Below, in pieces: positions 6,932-14,993 of a stretch of DNA of 32,866 nucleotides. The notes beneath the pieces were generated by a model, which was not told where the DNA came from, did no database searches, and saw only the letters and a program-made list of their open reading frames with translations. This DNA comes from Lewinellaceae bacterium (lineage in GTDB: Bacteria > Bacteroidota > Bacteroidia > Chitinophagales > Saprospiraceae). Made by a program: the position numbers and the translations under genes. The number at the start of each line of letters is the position of its first letter. Within the stretch, counting starts at the first letter, position 1. Location of the stretch: NCBI GenBank assembly GCA_029976695.1, contig JARQTN010000039.1, forward strand, positions 1 to 32,866, read 5' to 3'.

Positions 6932-9900
6932 CTACACCTGATATGTTTCGATAAACCGGGCATAGGTTGTATTCCTTTTCAAGGTATCGGGATCCCCGGT
7001 CATGATAAACTGCTTCCTTGCCCTTGTCAGGGAAACATTGAGTTTCCGGTCTATTCCTTCCTGGTTTTCAGCAACGATATGCGCAAGCTGAGAGGGGGAT
7101 GTCACGGCAGTGGACAGGATGATCACATCCCGGGCAGATCCCTGGTATCTCTCCACCGTATCGATCGTGACGAGTGACGGATCCACGCCTTCTGTATGGC
7201 ACATCTTTCGGATCAGGGCAATTTGTGCCCTGAAGGGTGTGATGATACCCAATGTCTGCTGATGCCAGGGCATTTGATTCAATGCATATATTGTGCGAAA
7301 CATCCGGATCAGGGCCACGCAAATGCGCGCTTCATCATCATTCGTTTTGTGGAGGAGGTCATGATCTGTGACACGAGCTGCAGCAAATGCGACCCGTTGC
7401 TGACAAACCCTGAGCAACCAGTCATCTGCGTCAGGCAGTATCGGGTAAGACAATGGTTCGACCTGGTAATGCGCACCGGTAGGCCTTTGCTTTGGAACAA
7501 GCAATTGCAGGCTGCCCTGGTAAAAACTGGCATTGGCAACATCCATGATCTCTTCATGCATCCGCCCCTGGTGACTCAGCCGGTCGAAGGCCCAATCCCA
7601 GTGCTTTTGTATGCACAACCGGTACAAGCGCTCAAAATAGGAGTCTCGCATGTCAGTCAGGCAGATTCTCTCCATGCGCGGGTCCGTGACCAGGGTATCC
7701 TGCGGGGACTGCAGGACGACCGCGGGCAGCTGTTTGTGGTCACCGATCAGGATTTTCTTTTTGATCCGGGTAAGCAGGCCCGCAAGCATGGGCTCGAGGA
7801 TCTGGGAAGCCTCGTCTACGATGGCCACATCAAACGTTTTCAACTTCATCAGTTCCTCATTGCCCATCAGGGATGAGATCGTCCCGACGACGATCCGCTG
7901 GCTTTCAATAAAGGAGGCGATCTCCTTCCGGGTCGTAAATGTCGATGTCTTTTGCGAAAAAAGCTGGTCCTTGTACCTTGCGTTGGTACTCACCCTGCTC
8001 CCAAAACGGACATACAGATCCCTTACATGATTGCCGATTTGATCGATGGCAGCGCAGATCTCGTCCACGGCCCTGTTTGTATAGGCGACAAGTAACAATT
8101 GTGCCTCTGTATGCGCAAGGTAATACGCAACGGCATACCTGATCATGACACTCGTCTTTCCGGTTCCCGGAGGGCCCCACAATAAAAAGTAATCGCGCGC
8201 ATCGATCATCTTCCTGAGGACCGATTGCTGGTCGGGCAGCATTTCAGGATATGCCGGGACAGATCTGTTCTGGTCGGCTTTACGCGGCGGAATACTGCCC
8301 AGAAAGAGGGACCTTGCGACCGCATCCTGCGAGGCAAAAGTATACAGGGACTGGTACTGGTTTGAGAAACTGCTGTCAAGCTGGTCATGCTCGAGGTTCC
8401 AGTGCGTATGCTGTTCAAATATCGTGCGGCTGACCTGGTAGTTCCTGAGCTGAACAACAATAAACGCATGCTGGATGTCGATCAGGGTACATTTGTAGAT
8501 CTGGTGTCGGAGAATATCCCGTTTCCTTCCGGTTTCGGGATACAAAACAGCAATGTCCCCTACCCTGAAGTTCGTCAGGATCTCCATTTCGTCGGGAAGG
8601 TCGAACGAGACGAAGATATCATTGCCGTCCTCAACCAGTTCATTCAGTTTCAGGTGCTTGAAAATCGAGAACTTCTGAAATTTCTCCTGGTCACTGTCCA
8701 GCCAGAGGGAAGCAAGCCCGTTTACAGATTCGATTCCCTGTTCTCCCTTTTTGGACAGGGCATATTCACGTGCGATGAAGCCCGTAAAGAGGTTCAGGTA
8801 TAGTTGTTCGCCAGGAGACAATCCGGCATAGACCTTTTGAAAAAGCTGCAGGTTGGTCAGATGGTAACCTTTCGCATAAGGAAACTTCTCCGGGCTCACG
8901 GTTTCAAGAAAACGGTGGATCTGGCCGGGGGCAGCATGTTGCAAAAAGGATTCTGTGATGACGATTTGGTTTCGGGTATGGATCGCCTCTTTCTGCAGGG
9001 ACTCCACAGGAGGGGCAAACTTGAGTGTCTTGTCCTTTTCCCCTGAATAGAGGATGTAACAATTATTCTTTTGCCTGAATTCCTTCACAGCCCTGATGAG
9101 GAGGTCATACAGCAATGTCTGTGTGTAGTGGTTCGCGTTCAGCCCATAGTTGTTCGGCCTGAACAGCCGGCCGCTTTTCAATTCGATGATATCCGCCTTG
9201 CCTGCTTGCCCCTCTGGTTCATGATAGAGGTCCAGCCGGCCCTGGATACCGTACGCTGGCGCATAAAAGGATGGCTCGATGATGCAATTCAGCCTGTTGA
9301 TACCCAGTTTATGAAAGTCACTTCGAATCACATGCTGCAAATGCCTGAAGTGGTCCTTTGCCTTGTTCATCAACCTGACGATCTCCTCATCGGGAAGACA
9401 GGTAAATGCCAGCTTATTGAACTGAAAAGCATCGCGAAACACATCGATGAACCTGCCTTCTGGATTCCGGACAAGTGTATCCAGAAATGAATTTGCAATT
9501 CCCCCCATCAGGATTGCCGGATTCTTCTCGACAGGAATGAATTTTTTCAGGATATGGATGATCCGGGGCTGATTCAGATCGGTGGTGCATTCAGCCACAG
9601 TACTCACATCAACAAGGAGATCGGGCTCGATCACGATGATCTTCGGGACAAGCAACCCGTCAGACTCAATTTCAACATCTACCAACTGCACCGTGAAGGG
9701 TACTCCCGGGTATTGCATGGCTCCCTGCACATCATGTGCATACAGGTCATTTTTGCCAATTTGCCCGAAACTGATCATCACTTCTCTTTCTGGGGCCGTC
9801 TCTTCGATACCCCGAAGTGTACTTCGCTCTTCCCCTTCACCGATCACAAGGACCTTCATCTGGCGGACAAAACCGCTTTCTGAATCCTTCTTGCGGCCTT

Positions 9901-10300
9901 TCAGTACACCCGGCTTAAATGTGCTATCCAAAGGTTTTGGAGCTGTTTCGCCCGACCATTTTTCAAGGAATTGCCATAACGCCCATTTCCCCTCCTGAAA
10001 AAGGAGTTCCTGATCCGGAACATCCAGTGCGGCGAGGTGCTCACCCTGGTTTTCGACTTCCACCCTGAAATGGTGGAGGTGGTACTTCAATGTACCCGGA
10101 TAAGGTTTCCTGGTGAGCGCGAAGGACATGCGTGAGAACAAGGTGGCAAAATGCATCTGTGTATCCGCTGTAGCAGCAATGAATACATGTCCATACTCCT
10201 GGTACAGGCGCAGAAGTGCAGCAGGTCCTTCCCCTGAAAGAAACCTGATGGAATCCAGTTCGGCAATCAGGTCAGCAAATCCGGTCTTACTTTGATCCAT
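6932..10300 (-). CDS. Dna2-like PD-(D/E)XK nuclease-SF1 helicase fusion
   Basis: A protein of about 1122 residues. The frame can be opened three codons earlier with a TTG at 10309, but ATG at 10300 is the better start. Counting from the TTG, the nuclease core is GIQGRLD (354-360), IIELKSG (374-380) and a Q397...Y401 pair, the RecB/Cas4/Dna2 arrangement with D360, E376 and K378 intact. The helicase half has a Q-motif (LPDQQ, 691-695), Walker A GPPGTGKT (712-719), motif Ia (AYTNRAVDE), DEAS (832-835), GDHKQLPAV (856-864), the motif V region ERYQGSARD (1053-1061) and motif VI NVSLTRARK (1091-1099). These are typical of the DNA2/NAM7 branch of SF1B. The clustered cysteines that hold the iron-sulfur cluster in eukaryotic Dna2 are not seen. 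Likely roles are DNA end processing, repair or defence; it stands alone as a transcription unit. Enzyme class strong, pathway unknown. Confidence 0.9.
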   Translation of the reverse strand: MDQSKTGFADLIAELDSIRFLSGEGPAALLRLYQEYGHVFIAATADTQMHFATLFSRMSFALTRKPYPGTLKYHLHHFRVEVENQGEHLAALDVPDQELLFQEGKWALWQFLEKWSGETAPKPLDSTFKPGVLKGRKKDSESGFVRQMKVLVIGEGEERSTLRGIEETAPEREVMISFGQIGKNDLYAHDVQGAMQYPGVPFTVQLVDVEIESDGLLVPKIIVIEPDLLVDVSTVAECTTDLNQPRIIHILKKFIPVEKNPAILMGGIANSFLDTLVRNPEGRFIDVFRDAFQFNKLAFTCLPDEEIVRLMNKAKDHFRHLQHVIRSDFHKLGINRLNCIIEPSFYAPAYGIQGRLDLYHEPEGQAGKADIIELKSGRLFRPNNYGLNANHYTQTLLYDLLIRAVKEFRQKNNCYILYSGEKDKTLKFAPPVESLQKEAIHTRNQIVITESFLQHAAPGQIHRFLETVSPEKFPYAKGYHLTNLQLFQKVYAGLSPGEQLYLNLFTGFIAREYALSKKGEQGIESVNGLASLWLDSDQEKFQKFSIFKHLKLNELVEDGNDIFVSFDLPDEMEILTNFRVGDIAVLYPETGRKRDILRHQIYKCTLIDIQHAFIVVQLRNYQVSRTIFEQHTHWNLEHDQLDSSFSNQYQSLYTFASQDAVARSLFLGSIPPRKADQNRSVPAYPEMLPDQQSVLRKMIDARDYFLLWGPPGTGKTSVMIRYAVAYYLAHTEAQLLLVAYTNRAVDEICAAIDQIGNHVRDLYVRFGSRVSTNARYKDQLFSQKTSTFTTRKEIASFIESQRIVVGTISSLMGNEELMKLKTFDVAIVDEASQILEPMLAGLLTRIKKKILIGDHKQLPAVVLQSPQDTLVTDPRMERICLTDMRDSYFERLYRLCIQKHWDWAFDRLSHQGRMHEEIMDVANASFYQGSLQLLVPKQRPTGAHYQVEPLSYPILPDADDWLLRVCQQRVAFAAARVTDHDLLHKTNDDEARICVALIRMFRTIYALNQMPWHQQTLGIITPFRAQIALIRKMCHTEGVDPSLVTIDTVERYQGSARDVIILSTAVTSPSQLAHIVAENQEGIDRKLNVSLTRARKQFIMTGDPDTLKRNTTYARFIETYQV

Positions 10301-10927
10301 CGTGAACAAAGTTCATATATTCTCTTGTATCTCAGTTGAACAGGTGCAGTGGAGAAAAATAAGAAAAGCAATGGAACAATTTGATGCCATCAGGATCAAT
10401 TTCAATAAGGGTTCACCCTTGAAAAGGTACCTGTTTATGAATAGGTTACAGATTGTTCATTGAAGCTATTTCTAAAAACTTGTGCATGAGTCAGGTTAAG
10501 ATATCTGATTTCAGGCCTGTACGCAAGTTTCCAATGCCACTTTTTATCGTCCTTGCATGCCAATTGGCCATCCTTCCACTGGTCACAACCGCAATTTCGC
10601 ATCTGCATTCCGACTGCCCGTCACAGACAGGAAAGCCATCTGCCTCGAAACGGGACTCCGGAATGCAGGCCCAGGCCTGTTCCTCGCATATGCTTCAGTC
10701 ACCTTGGCGGAATGCTACTCGTCGCGGCATGCTGGGACGTCTGGATGCTCGTTTCCTCTTTCCTGGCCTCCGTGCACTGGAGCAGGCAAAACCGATAAAT
10801 TTTATTTACATTTACTAGAGAACGAGACAAAAAGAATACCAGGGAAACACCCTTATGAAACGTGAGTAATTGCATTTGACGCGCCTCCTGTTACCTTTTT
10901 GTTTACTGGCCCACTAAATGAAGAACT
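10301..10927. other. 627-bp region without a convincing gene
   Basis: This gap separates divergent genes. It holds small candidates only. One is a 30-codon frame at 10371-10463 (plus, ATG, starting MEQFDAIRIN). Another is a 110-codon frame from ATG 10486 to 10818 with a hydrophobic stretch (PLFIVLACQLAILPLVTT) followed by an unfolded-looking, Ser/Arg/Cys-rich end. Between about 10550 and 10800 all three plus-strand frames are open, which argues against any one being a normal gene; a decayed small membrane protein or a non-coding RNA region are both possible. A perfect short palindrome (AAGGGT-TC-ACCCTT) occurs near 10406-10419. Nothing here can be named. Confidence 0.4.
10870..10899 (+). promoter_or_regulatory. 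Candidate promoter of the OmpA-domain gene
   Basis: TTG at 10870-10872, a 19-nt spacer, then TACCTTTT at 10892-10899. This matches the Bacteroidota -33/-7 arrangement (TTG, then TAnnTTTG) with one mismatch in the -7 box. The box ends 28 nt before the ATG, similar to the spacing in front of other genes of this window. Confidence 0.4.
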
Positions 10928-12229
10928 ATGTCCGTAAACCTGCTGAACTTGTTTCGGGAGCGCATCGAAGAGCAATTGTATCAAGCGCATCTTCCCGACG
11001 GGATTACCCGGGAAAAAGTCCGGACTTTACTCGAACATCTGATCCCTGTGCTGCTCACCGGAGCGGTCAGGAAAGCCAGCACACAGGAAGGCTGCAGCGA
11101 ATTTCTTGAATTTCTTGAAAGCTCCAGACCAGGAACGGAAACGGGAGAGCAGCACGTACAGCTTCCCGAACCTGCTGGAAAGGCATTCCTTCAATTCCTT
11201 TTTGATCAGGATACGCCAGAAATTGTTGAACTCTTTTCAAGGCATGCAGGAATGAGGAAGCAGGATGTGGAAGATCTCCTCTTGCCGGCAAGTACACTTT
11301 TCGTGCGAGAATTTGACCGTTATGCCAGGGAAAAATCCATTGATGAACTCGGGTTGTACAACCTGCTGAGTGCCCAGGAAAAGGAAGTATTGAATCACCT
11401 TCCGCACAACATCCGTGCTTTCCCGCTGATTGATTTGGCAACTGCTGGGACAGCACCGGGCAAGTATGAAAGCCGGGACCTTTCCACTCGAAAGCCTGCG
11501 GAGGAGGGACAAAAAGGGATTGGTCGGACTGAAGTAGAAAACCTTGAGATCGAAGTCCCGCCTGGTGATGATGATTCCAACCAGTTTGGGAAGATCTTGC
11601 CATGGATCATCCTCGCGCTTGCATCCCTTGCACTGCTCTGGTTTTTAAGCAAGCAGGGAGAAGTTGTTCCGGAAGAAGAACCAAATTCAACCGAATCAGT
11701 GGATACGATCACTGAGCGCGTGTCCAACGCGGATCAAGCAGATGAGCAGCAGTATCAAATGGAAGATGCAGCCGACAGCTTCCCTGTGGTCATCCAATTG
11801 CCGGACAGTTCCACGATCGCGACGACCAGCAATAGTTTTACGAAGAAGTTTTATGACATGATCTCCGGACAAGCAATCGACACGGTTCGGTCATTCATCC
11901 TTGATGATGTTGATTTCAGGGAAGGGACTGCAGAGTTGGTTCCCGGGTCGGATCTCCAGCTAGTCAACCTCGCCCGACTTCTGGCAGCATACCCTGCTGT
12001 GCAGATCAGGATCGTCGCGCATACAGAAAATAACAACAACCCATCCGGAAACCTGGATCTCTCAAACCGCAGGGCAGATGCCATCCAAAACCAGTTGATC
12101 GAAAACGGCATCAGGGCCTCCAGGGTTGACATTTTTGGGATGGGCCAGGCAGAGCCGCTTGTTCCAAATGCAACCGAGGAAGGACGCAACCAGAACAGGA
12201 GAGTCGAAATCGTATTGCTACAGAAATAA
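10928..12229 (+). CDS. Membrane-anchored OmpA-family (peptidoglycan-binding) protein
   Basis: A 433-residue protein without a signal peptide. Residues 1-215 are soluble and mostly helical (the start MSVNLLNLF and the helical bundle recall DUF937-type proteins, weakly). One membrane helix follows at 223-241, then an acidic linker and a C-terminal OmpA domain (about 318-433). The OmpA domain shows FREGTAEL, AHTE (364-367), LSNRRAD (378-384) and the closing EEGRNQNRRVEI. By topology the first half should be cytosolic and the OmpA domain periplasmic, bound to peptidoglycan. The aspartate that contacts diaminopimelate in OmpA proteins is Glu367 here, while the partner arginine (R382) is kept. It stands alone, with its own candidate promoter. 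OmpA domain sure; N-terminal function unknown. Confidence 0.9.
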   Translation: MSVNLLNLFRERIEEQLYQAHLPDGITREKVRTLLEHLIPVLLTGAVRKASTQEGCSEFLEFLESSRPGTETGEQHVQLPEPAGKAFLQFLFDQDTPEIVELFSRHAGMRKQDVEDLLLPASTLFVREFDRYAREKSIDELGLYNLLSAQEKEVLNHLPHNIRAFPLIDLATAGTAPGKYESRDLSTRKPAEEGQKGIGRTEVENLEIEVPPGDDDSNQFGKILPWIILALASLALLWFLSKQGEVVPEEEPNSTESVDTITERVSNADQADEQQYQMEDAADSFPVVIQLPDSSTIATTSNSFTKKFYDMISGQAIDTVRSFILDDVDFREGTAELVPGSDLQLVNLARLLAAYPAVQIRIVAHTENNNNPSGNLDLSNRRADAIQNQLIENGIRASRVDIFGMGQAEPLVPNATEEGRNQNRRVEIVLLQK

Positions 12230-12373
12230 TCCGTGGGTTTGATCCTTCATCATCGCGGTGCATTTTCATCCATCGCTTGCTCGGCAGAAAAAACCAGAAA
12301 TTTCCCCGGTCAAGGCACGGAATGCGATCCCCAATAAAAAGTGACAAATCCAGAACTCAATTCATTTGTTATA

Positions 12374-12381
12374 TATGTTTG
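12374..12381 (+). promoter_or_regulatory. Candidate -7 element of the retropepsin-like gene
   Basis: TATGTTTG is an exact match to TAnnTTTG, 16 nt before the ATG at 12398. No -33 TTG is seen at 17-23 nt upstream. The short distance leaves a leader of only about 10 nt, which would also be compatible with a start codon further downstream (ATG at 12494). Confidence 0.4.
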
Positions 12382-12397
12382 CAGGGAATAAACAAGT

Positions 12398-13705
12398 ATG
12401 CCTGAAGCAAAAATAAATAACAGACATATCGCAGGACCATGGAAAGCCTGGCCTTCAATCGCCCGCGATCTGTCCCGGGTATATTTCTGCAGCATGGTCA
12501 TTTGCTTTCTTTTCCTCTTTTCAAAGGCGGGAGCCCAACCATTTACATTTACCAACATCCCGGAAACCAGGAAGATCGAGATCCCTTTCACCTCTGTCCA
12601 CAACTTCATCATCATCGAGGTCAGGATGTTTGCCCTCATTCCAATGAAATTCATTTTTGATACCGGTGCGGAACATACCATCCTCTTCAAAAGGCAATAT
12701 GCTGATATCATGGGGGTGCCATATGAAAGGCGGATCCCCATTGTGGGGGCAGATCTCTCGGAGGAACTTTTCGCGCTGGTGGCAAGGCAGGTCACCCTGC
12801 AGGTAGAAGGAATGCCGATCATAGACAAGGATATCCTGGTTCTTGAGAAGGACCTGTTCAAGCTTGACGAGATCACAGGGTCACAGATAGACGGCATCAT
12901 CGGAGGCGAATTCTTCCGGAATACCGTGATGCACATCAATTACCGCCGTCAGAAAATAACCCTGTATCCAAAAGAAAGCTTTGAGGCACCCACAAAGGGC
13001 ATTGAACCGGTACCGATCCATCTGAAGAATAGTAAACCCTACACTTTCGCCAATGTGAAACTTCAGGATGGCACACAGTTGGAGTTGGAGTTGCTCCTGG
13101 ACACAGGGGCCGGGATCCCGTTATTACTGCACAATAACTCGAATCAGAATCTCGGGCTTCCCGACAAATATATCGCCGGAAAGCTGGGTGTTGGCCTTGG
13201 CGGACTGATCAAGGGTTATCTCGGCAGGATCCGGTCTGTGCAGCTTGCCGGGATCGAATTCAACCAGGTGGTAACGAATTTCCAGGACCTCCCGGATGAA
13301 GTGATTTTTGATGATTCAAGATTTCGTAACGGGATCATTGGAAACCAGATCCTCAGCAGGTTTGACGTGTGGCTTGACTATGTAGAGGAAAAACTCTATC
13401 TCAAACCGGGCCGGAACGTCCGGAAGAAATTCAAAATGGACCGAAGCGGGCTGGTCATCTTTGCGACAGGGCAGAATCTGAACGTGTATGTCGTCCAGGA
13501 CGTGATCGAAGGTTCCCCGGCAGCGGAGGCGGACATCAGGCATGGTGACATCATCAAAAGGATACAGGGGCTCCCGGCGCGGTTCTACACACTCAACGGG
13601 ATCATCAGGAAACTGCAGAAACGAGAAGGCAAGCGCATCAGGATGCATCTGATCAGGAACAAGGAACTCATCCGCAAGACATTCAGGCTCAGGGACCTTA
13701 TATAA
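12398..13705 (+). CDS. Secreted double retropepsin-like aspartic protease with PDZ domain
   Basis: A 435-residue protein. A hydrophobic signal segment (about 29-46, ending AGAQ) makes export likely. If ATG 12398 is used the n-region is long; an in-frame ATG at 12494 (residue 33) would give a very short one. Two retropepsin-like halves follow in one chain, each with a catalytic DTGA: FIFDTGAEHT (86-95) and LLLDTGAGIP (232-241). Each is followed by an IIG motif (DGIIGGEFF near 165; NGIIGNQIL near 311), as in single-chain aspartic proteases. Residues 350-435 form a PDZ domain (SPAAEADIRHGDIIKRIQG). Such DTGA-DTGA-PDZ proteins are common in Bacteroidota; the substrate is not known. It precedes rplU by 78 nt but has separate promoter signals. 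Confidence 0.9.
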   Translation: MPEAKINNRHIAGPWKAWPSIARDLSRVYFCSMVICFLFLFSKAGAQPFTFTNIPETRKIEIPFTSVHNFIIIEVRMFALIPMKFIFDTGAEHTILFKRQYADIMGVPYERRIPIVGADLSEELFALVARQVTLQVEGMPIIDKDILVLEKDLFKLDEITGSQIDGIIGGEFFRNTVMHINYRRQKITLYPKESFEAPTKGIEPVPIHLKNSKPYTFANVKLQDGTQLELELLLDTGAGIPLLLHNNSNQNLGLPDKYIAGKLGVGLGGLIKGYLGRIRSVQLAGIEFNQVVTNFQDLPDEVIFDDSRFRNGIIGNQILSRFDVWLDYVEEKLYLKPGRNVRKKFKMDRSGLVIFATGQNLNVYVVQDVIEGSPAAEADIRHGDIIKRIQGLPARFYTLNGIIRKLQKREGKRIRMHLIRNKELIRKTFRLRDLI

Positions 13706-13743
13706 ATTTTAACCAAAATAGACCGGGATTTTCCGAAAAAACA

Positions 13744-13751
13744 TATCTTTG
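13744..13751 (+). promoter_or_regulatory. Candidate -7 element of rplU-rpmA
   Basis: TATCTTTG is an exact match to the Bacteroidota -7 consensus TAnnTTTG, ending 32 nt before the rplU ATG. The -33 TTG is not evident. The same octamer occurs at nearly the same distance before the YegP-like gene downstream. Confidence 0.5.
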
Positions 13752-13783
13752 CGTTCCATTTGTGAAAAGTAAATCAGAAACTC

Positions 13784-14095
13784 ATGTACGCGATTGTAGA
13801 TATTGCAGGCCAGCAGATGAAAGTCCAGGAAGGACAGGAGGTCTTTGTCCACAGGCTGCAGGCTGAAAAAGGCGACCAGGTCTCGTTTGACCAGGTATTG
13901 CTTGTGGATCGTGACGGTGATGTAAGTATAGGCACCCCTGTTTTGGAAGCTGCCGGCGTGACCGCCTCGGTAGTCGATCATGTGCAAGGCGATAAAGTGA
14001 TCGTTTTCAAGAAAAAAAGAAGAAAAGGGTACAAGGTGAAAAACGGTCATCGTCAGCAATTCACAAAAATCAAAATCGAAAGCATTTCAATTTAA
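13784..14095 (+). CDS. rplU: 50S ribosomal protein L21
   Basis: A 103-residue protein with the L21 signature: start MYAIVDIAGQQMKV, then DQVLLV, GTPVLEAAGVTASVV and the basic C-terminal region KKKRRKGYKVKNGHRQQFT that binds 23S rRNA. Length is normal. It precedes rpmA by 18 nt, the usual L21-L27 operon, and a terminator follows rpmA. No Shine-Dalgarno is visible before the ATG, as expected in Bacteroidota. Confidence 0.98.
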   Translation: MYAIVDIAGQQMKVQEGQEVFVHRLQAEKGDQVSFDQVLLVDRDGDVSIGTPVLEAAGVTASVVDHVQGDKVIVFKKKRRKGYKVKNGHRQQFTKIKIESISI

Positions 14096-14113
14096 ACTGA
14101 AAACCGTAAAATC

Positions 14114-14434
14114 ATGGCACATAAGAAAGGTGTAGGGAGTTCAGATAACGGAAGGGACAGCAAAAGCAAAAGGCTCGGCGTGAAAATGTTCGGCGGGCAG
14201 GTCGCCCGCGCAGGGAATATCATCGTGCGTCAGCGGGGAACAAAGTTCCATCCTGGAAATAACGTCGGCATGGGAAAAGATTTTACCCTTTTCGCATTGA
14301 CTGACGGAACGATCTCATTCCAGAAAAGGAAGCACAACAGGACTTTCGTCCACGTTGCTGCAAATGATTTTGTTGAGGTCAAAGAGACCCCGGCACACAT
14401 GAAATCGGACACAAGCGCACAGGAGGAAGAATAG
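14114..14434 (+). CDS. rpmA: 50S ribosomal protein L27
   Basis: A 106-residue L27 with the invariant N-terminus [16 protein letters not shown] that reaches toward the peptidyl transferase centre, then [26 protein letters not shown] and GTISFQKR. There is no Firmicutes-type cleaved N-terminal extension. The last dozen residues form an acidic tail (SDTSAQEEE). Second gene of the rplU-rpmA operon. Confidence 0.98.
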   Translation: MAHKKGVGSSDNGRDSKSKRLGVKMFGGQVARAGNIIVRQRGTKFHPGNNVGMGKDFTLFALTDGTISFQKRKHNRTFVHVAANDFVEVKETPAHMKSDTSAQEEE

Positions 14435-14452
14435 AAAGTTAATAGTCAAATG

Positions 14453-14492
14453 AAAAAAGCCATTCATTTTTGAGAAATGAATGGCTTTTTTT
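14453..14492 (+). terminator. Rho-independent terminator of rplU-rpmA
   Basis: Perfect 11-bp stem: GCCATTCATTT at 14459-14469 and AAATGAATGGC at 14475-14485, loop TTGAG, followed by seven T and preceded by six A. It lies 18 nt after the rpmA stop. Confidence 0.92.
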
Positions 14493-14538
14493 ATGTACAA
14501 AAAATGAATACCATTATGATTTGTATTCATATGTATAT

Positions 14539-14546
14539 TATCTTTG
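14539..14546 (+). promoter_or_regulatory. Candidate -7 element of the YegP-like gene
   Basis: TATCTTTG (TAnnTTTG consensus) ends 30 nt before the ATG at 14577. A TTTG at 14520-14523 is upstream, but the 15-nt spacer is shorter than usual. The box lies just after the rpmA terminator, so an independent transcript is expected. Confidence 0.5.
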
Positions 14547-14576
14547 GGTTATTCTTCAACGAAAAATTTTCTCCCT

Positions 14577-14909
14577 ATGAAATTCGAAATTTGGAAAAGT
14601 CCGAAGAACAAAAAGTTCTACTTCCACCTCAAGGCCAAAAACGGCCAAAAAATCCTTGCCAGCCAGGGTTACGCCAATAAGGCAGGCGTGAAAAACGGAA
14701 TCAAGTCTGTGAAGACCAACTGCGCGAAAGACGAGTTGTACGAAAGGAAAGAAGGGTCAGATGGCAAATTCCATTTCAGCCTGCTTTCCACAAACAAGAA
14801 GATTGTCGGCAGCAGCCAGATGTATGCTTCCAAATCTTCCATGGAGGCTGGCATCCGCGCAGTGAAGCGAGTCGCTCCAGACGCTGAAATTTTTGAGTTG
14901 GAAGATTAA
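14577..14909 (+). CDS. YegP/DUF1508 family two-repeat protein
   Basis: A 110-residue protein made of two tandem DUF1508 repeats of about 50 residues: FYFHLKAKNGQKILASQGY...AGVKNGIKSVK and FHFSLLSTNKKIVGSSQMY...SMEAGIRAVKRVA. These small proteins are widespread and fold as intertwined beta-alpha units; their function is not known. The ATG at 14577 is chosen because it begins the first repeat directly. A longer frame from a TTG at 14544 would start inside the candidate -7 box. It is a single-gene unit between two terminators. Confidence 0.92.
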   Translation: MKFEIWKSPKNKKFYFHLKAKNGQKILASQGYANKAGVKNGIKSVKTNCAKDELYERKEGSDGKFHFSLLSTNKKIVGSSQMYASKSSMEAGIRAVKRVAPDAEIFELED

Positions 14910-14928
14910 GCTTTTCAACAATCGGTAT

Positions 14929-14964
14929 AAAAAGAGGATGACCTGCGTGGTCATCCTCTTTTTT
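14929..14964. terminator. Bidirectional terminator between convergent genes
   Basis: Strong hairpin with AAAAAGAGGATGACC (14929-14943) pairing with GGTCATCCTCTTTTT (14949-14963), loop TGCGT. The A-run and T-run make it work for the YegP-like gene on the plus strand and, 30 nt after its stop, for the giant T9SS gene on the minus strand. Confidence 0.9.
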
Positions 14965-14993
14965 ATTTGCACCCGATTTATGAACGGAGCACG

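Noticed and set aside
9554-9998. Plus-strand open frames opposite the Dna2-like gene
   Set aside because: Shadow frames of a strongly supported coding sequence, without motifs of their own.
14544-14576. TTG start for the YegP-like gene
   Set aside because: The TTG is part of the TATCTTTG promoter-like box, and the conserved DUF1508 repeat begins right at the ATG 14577.
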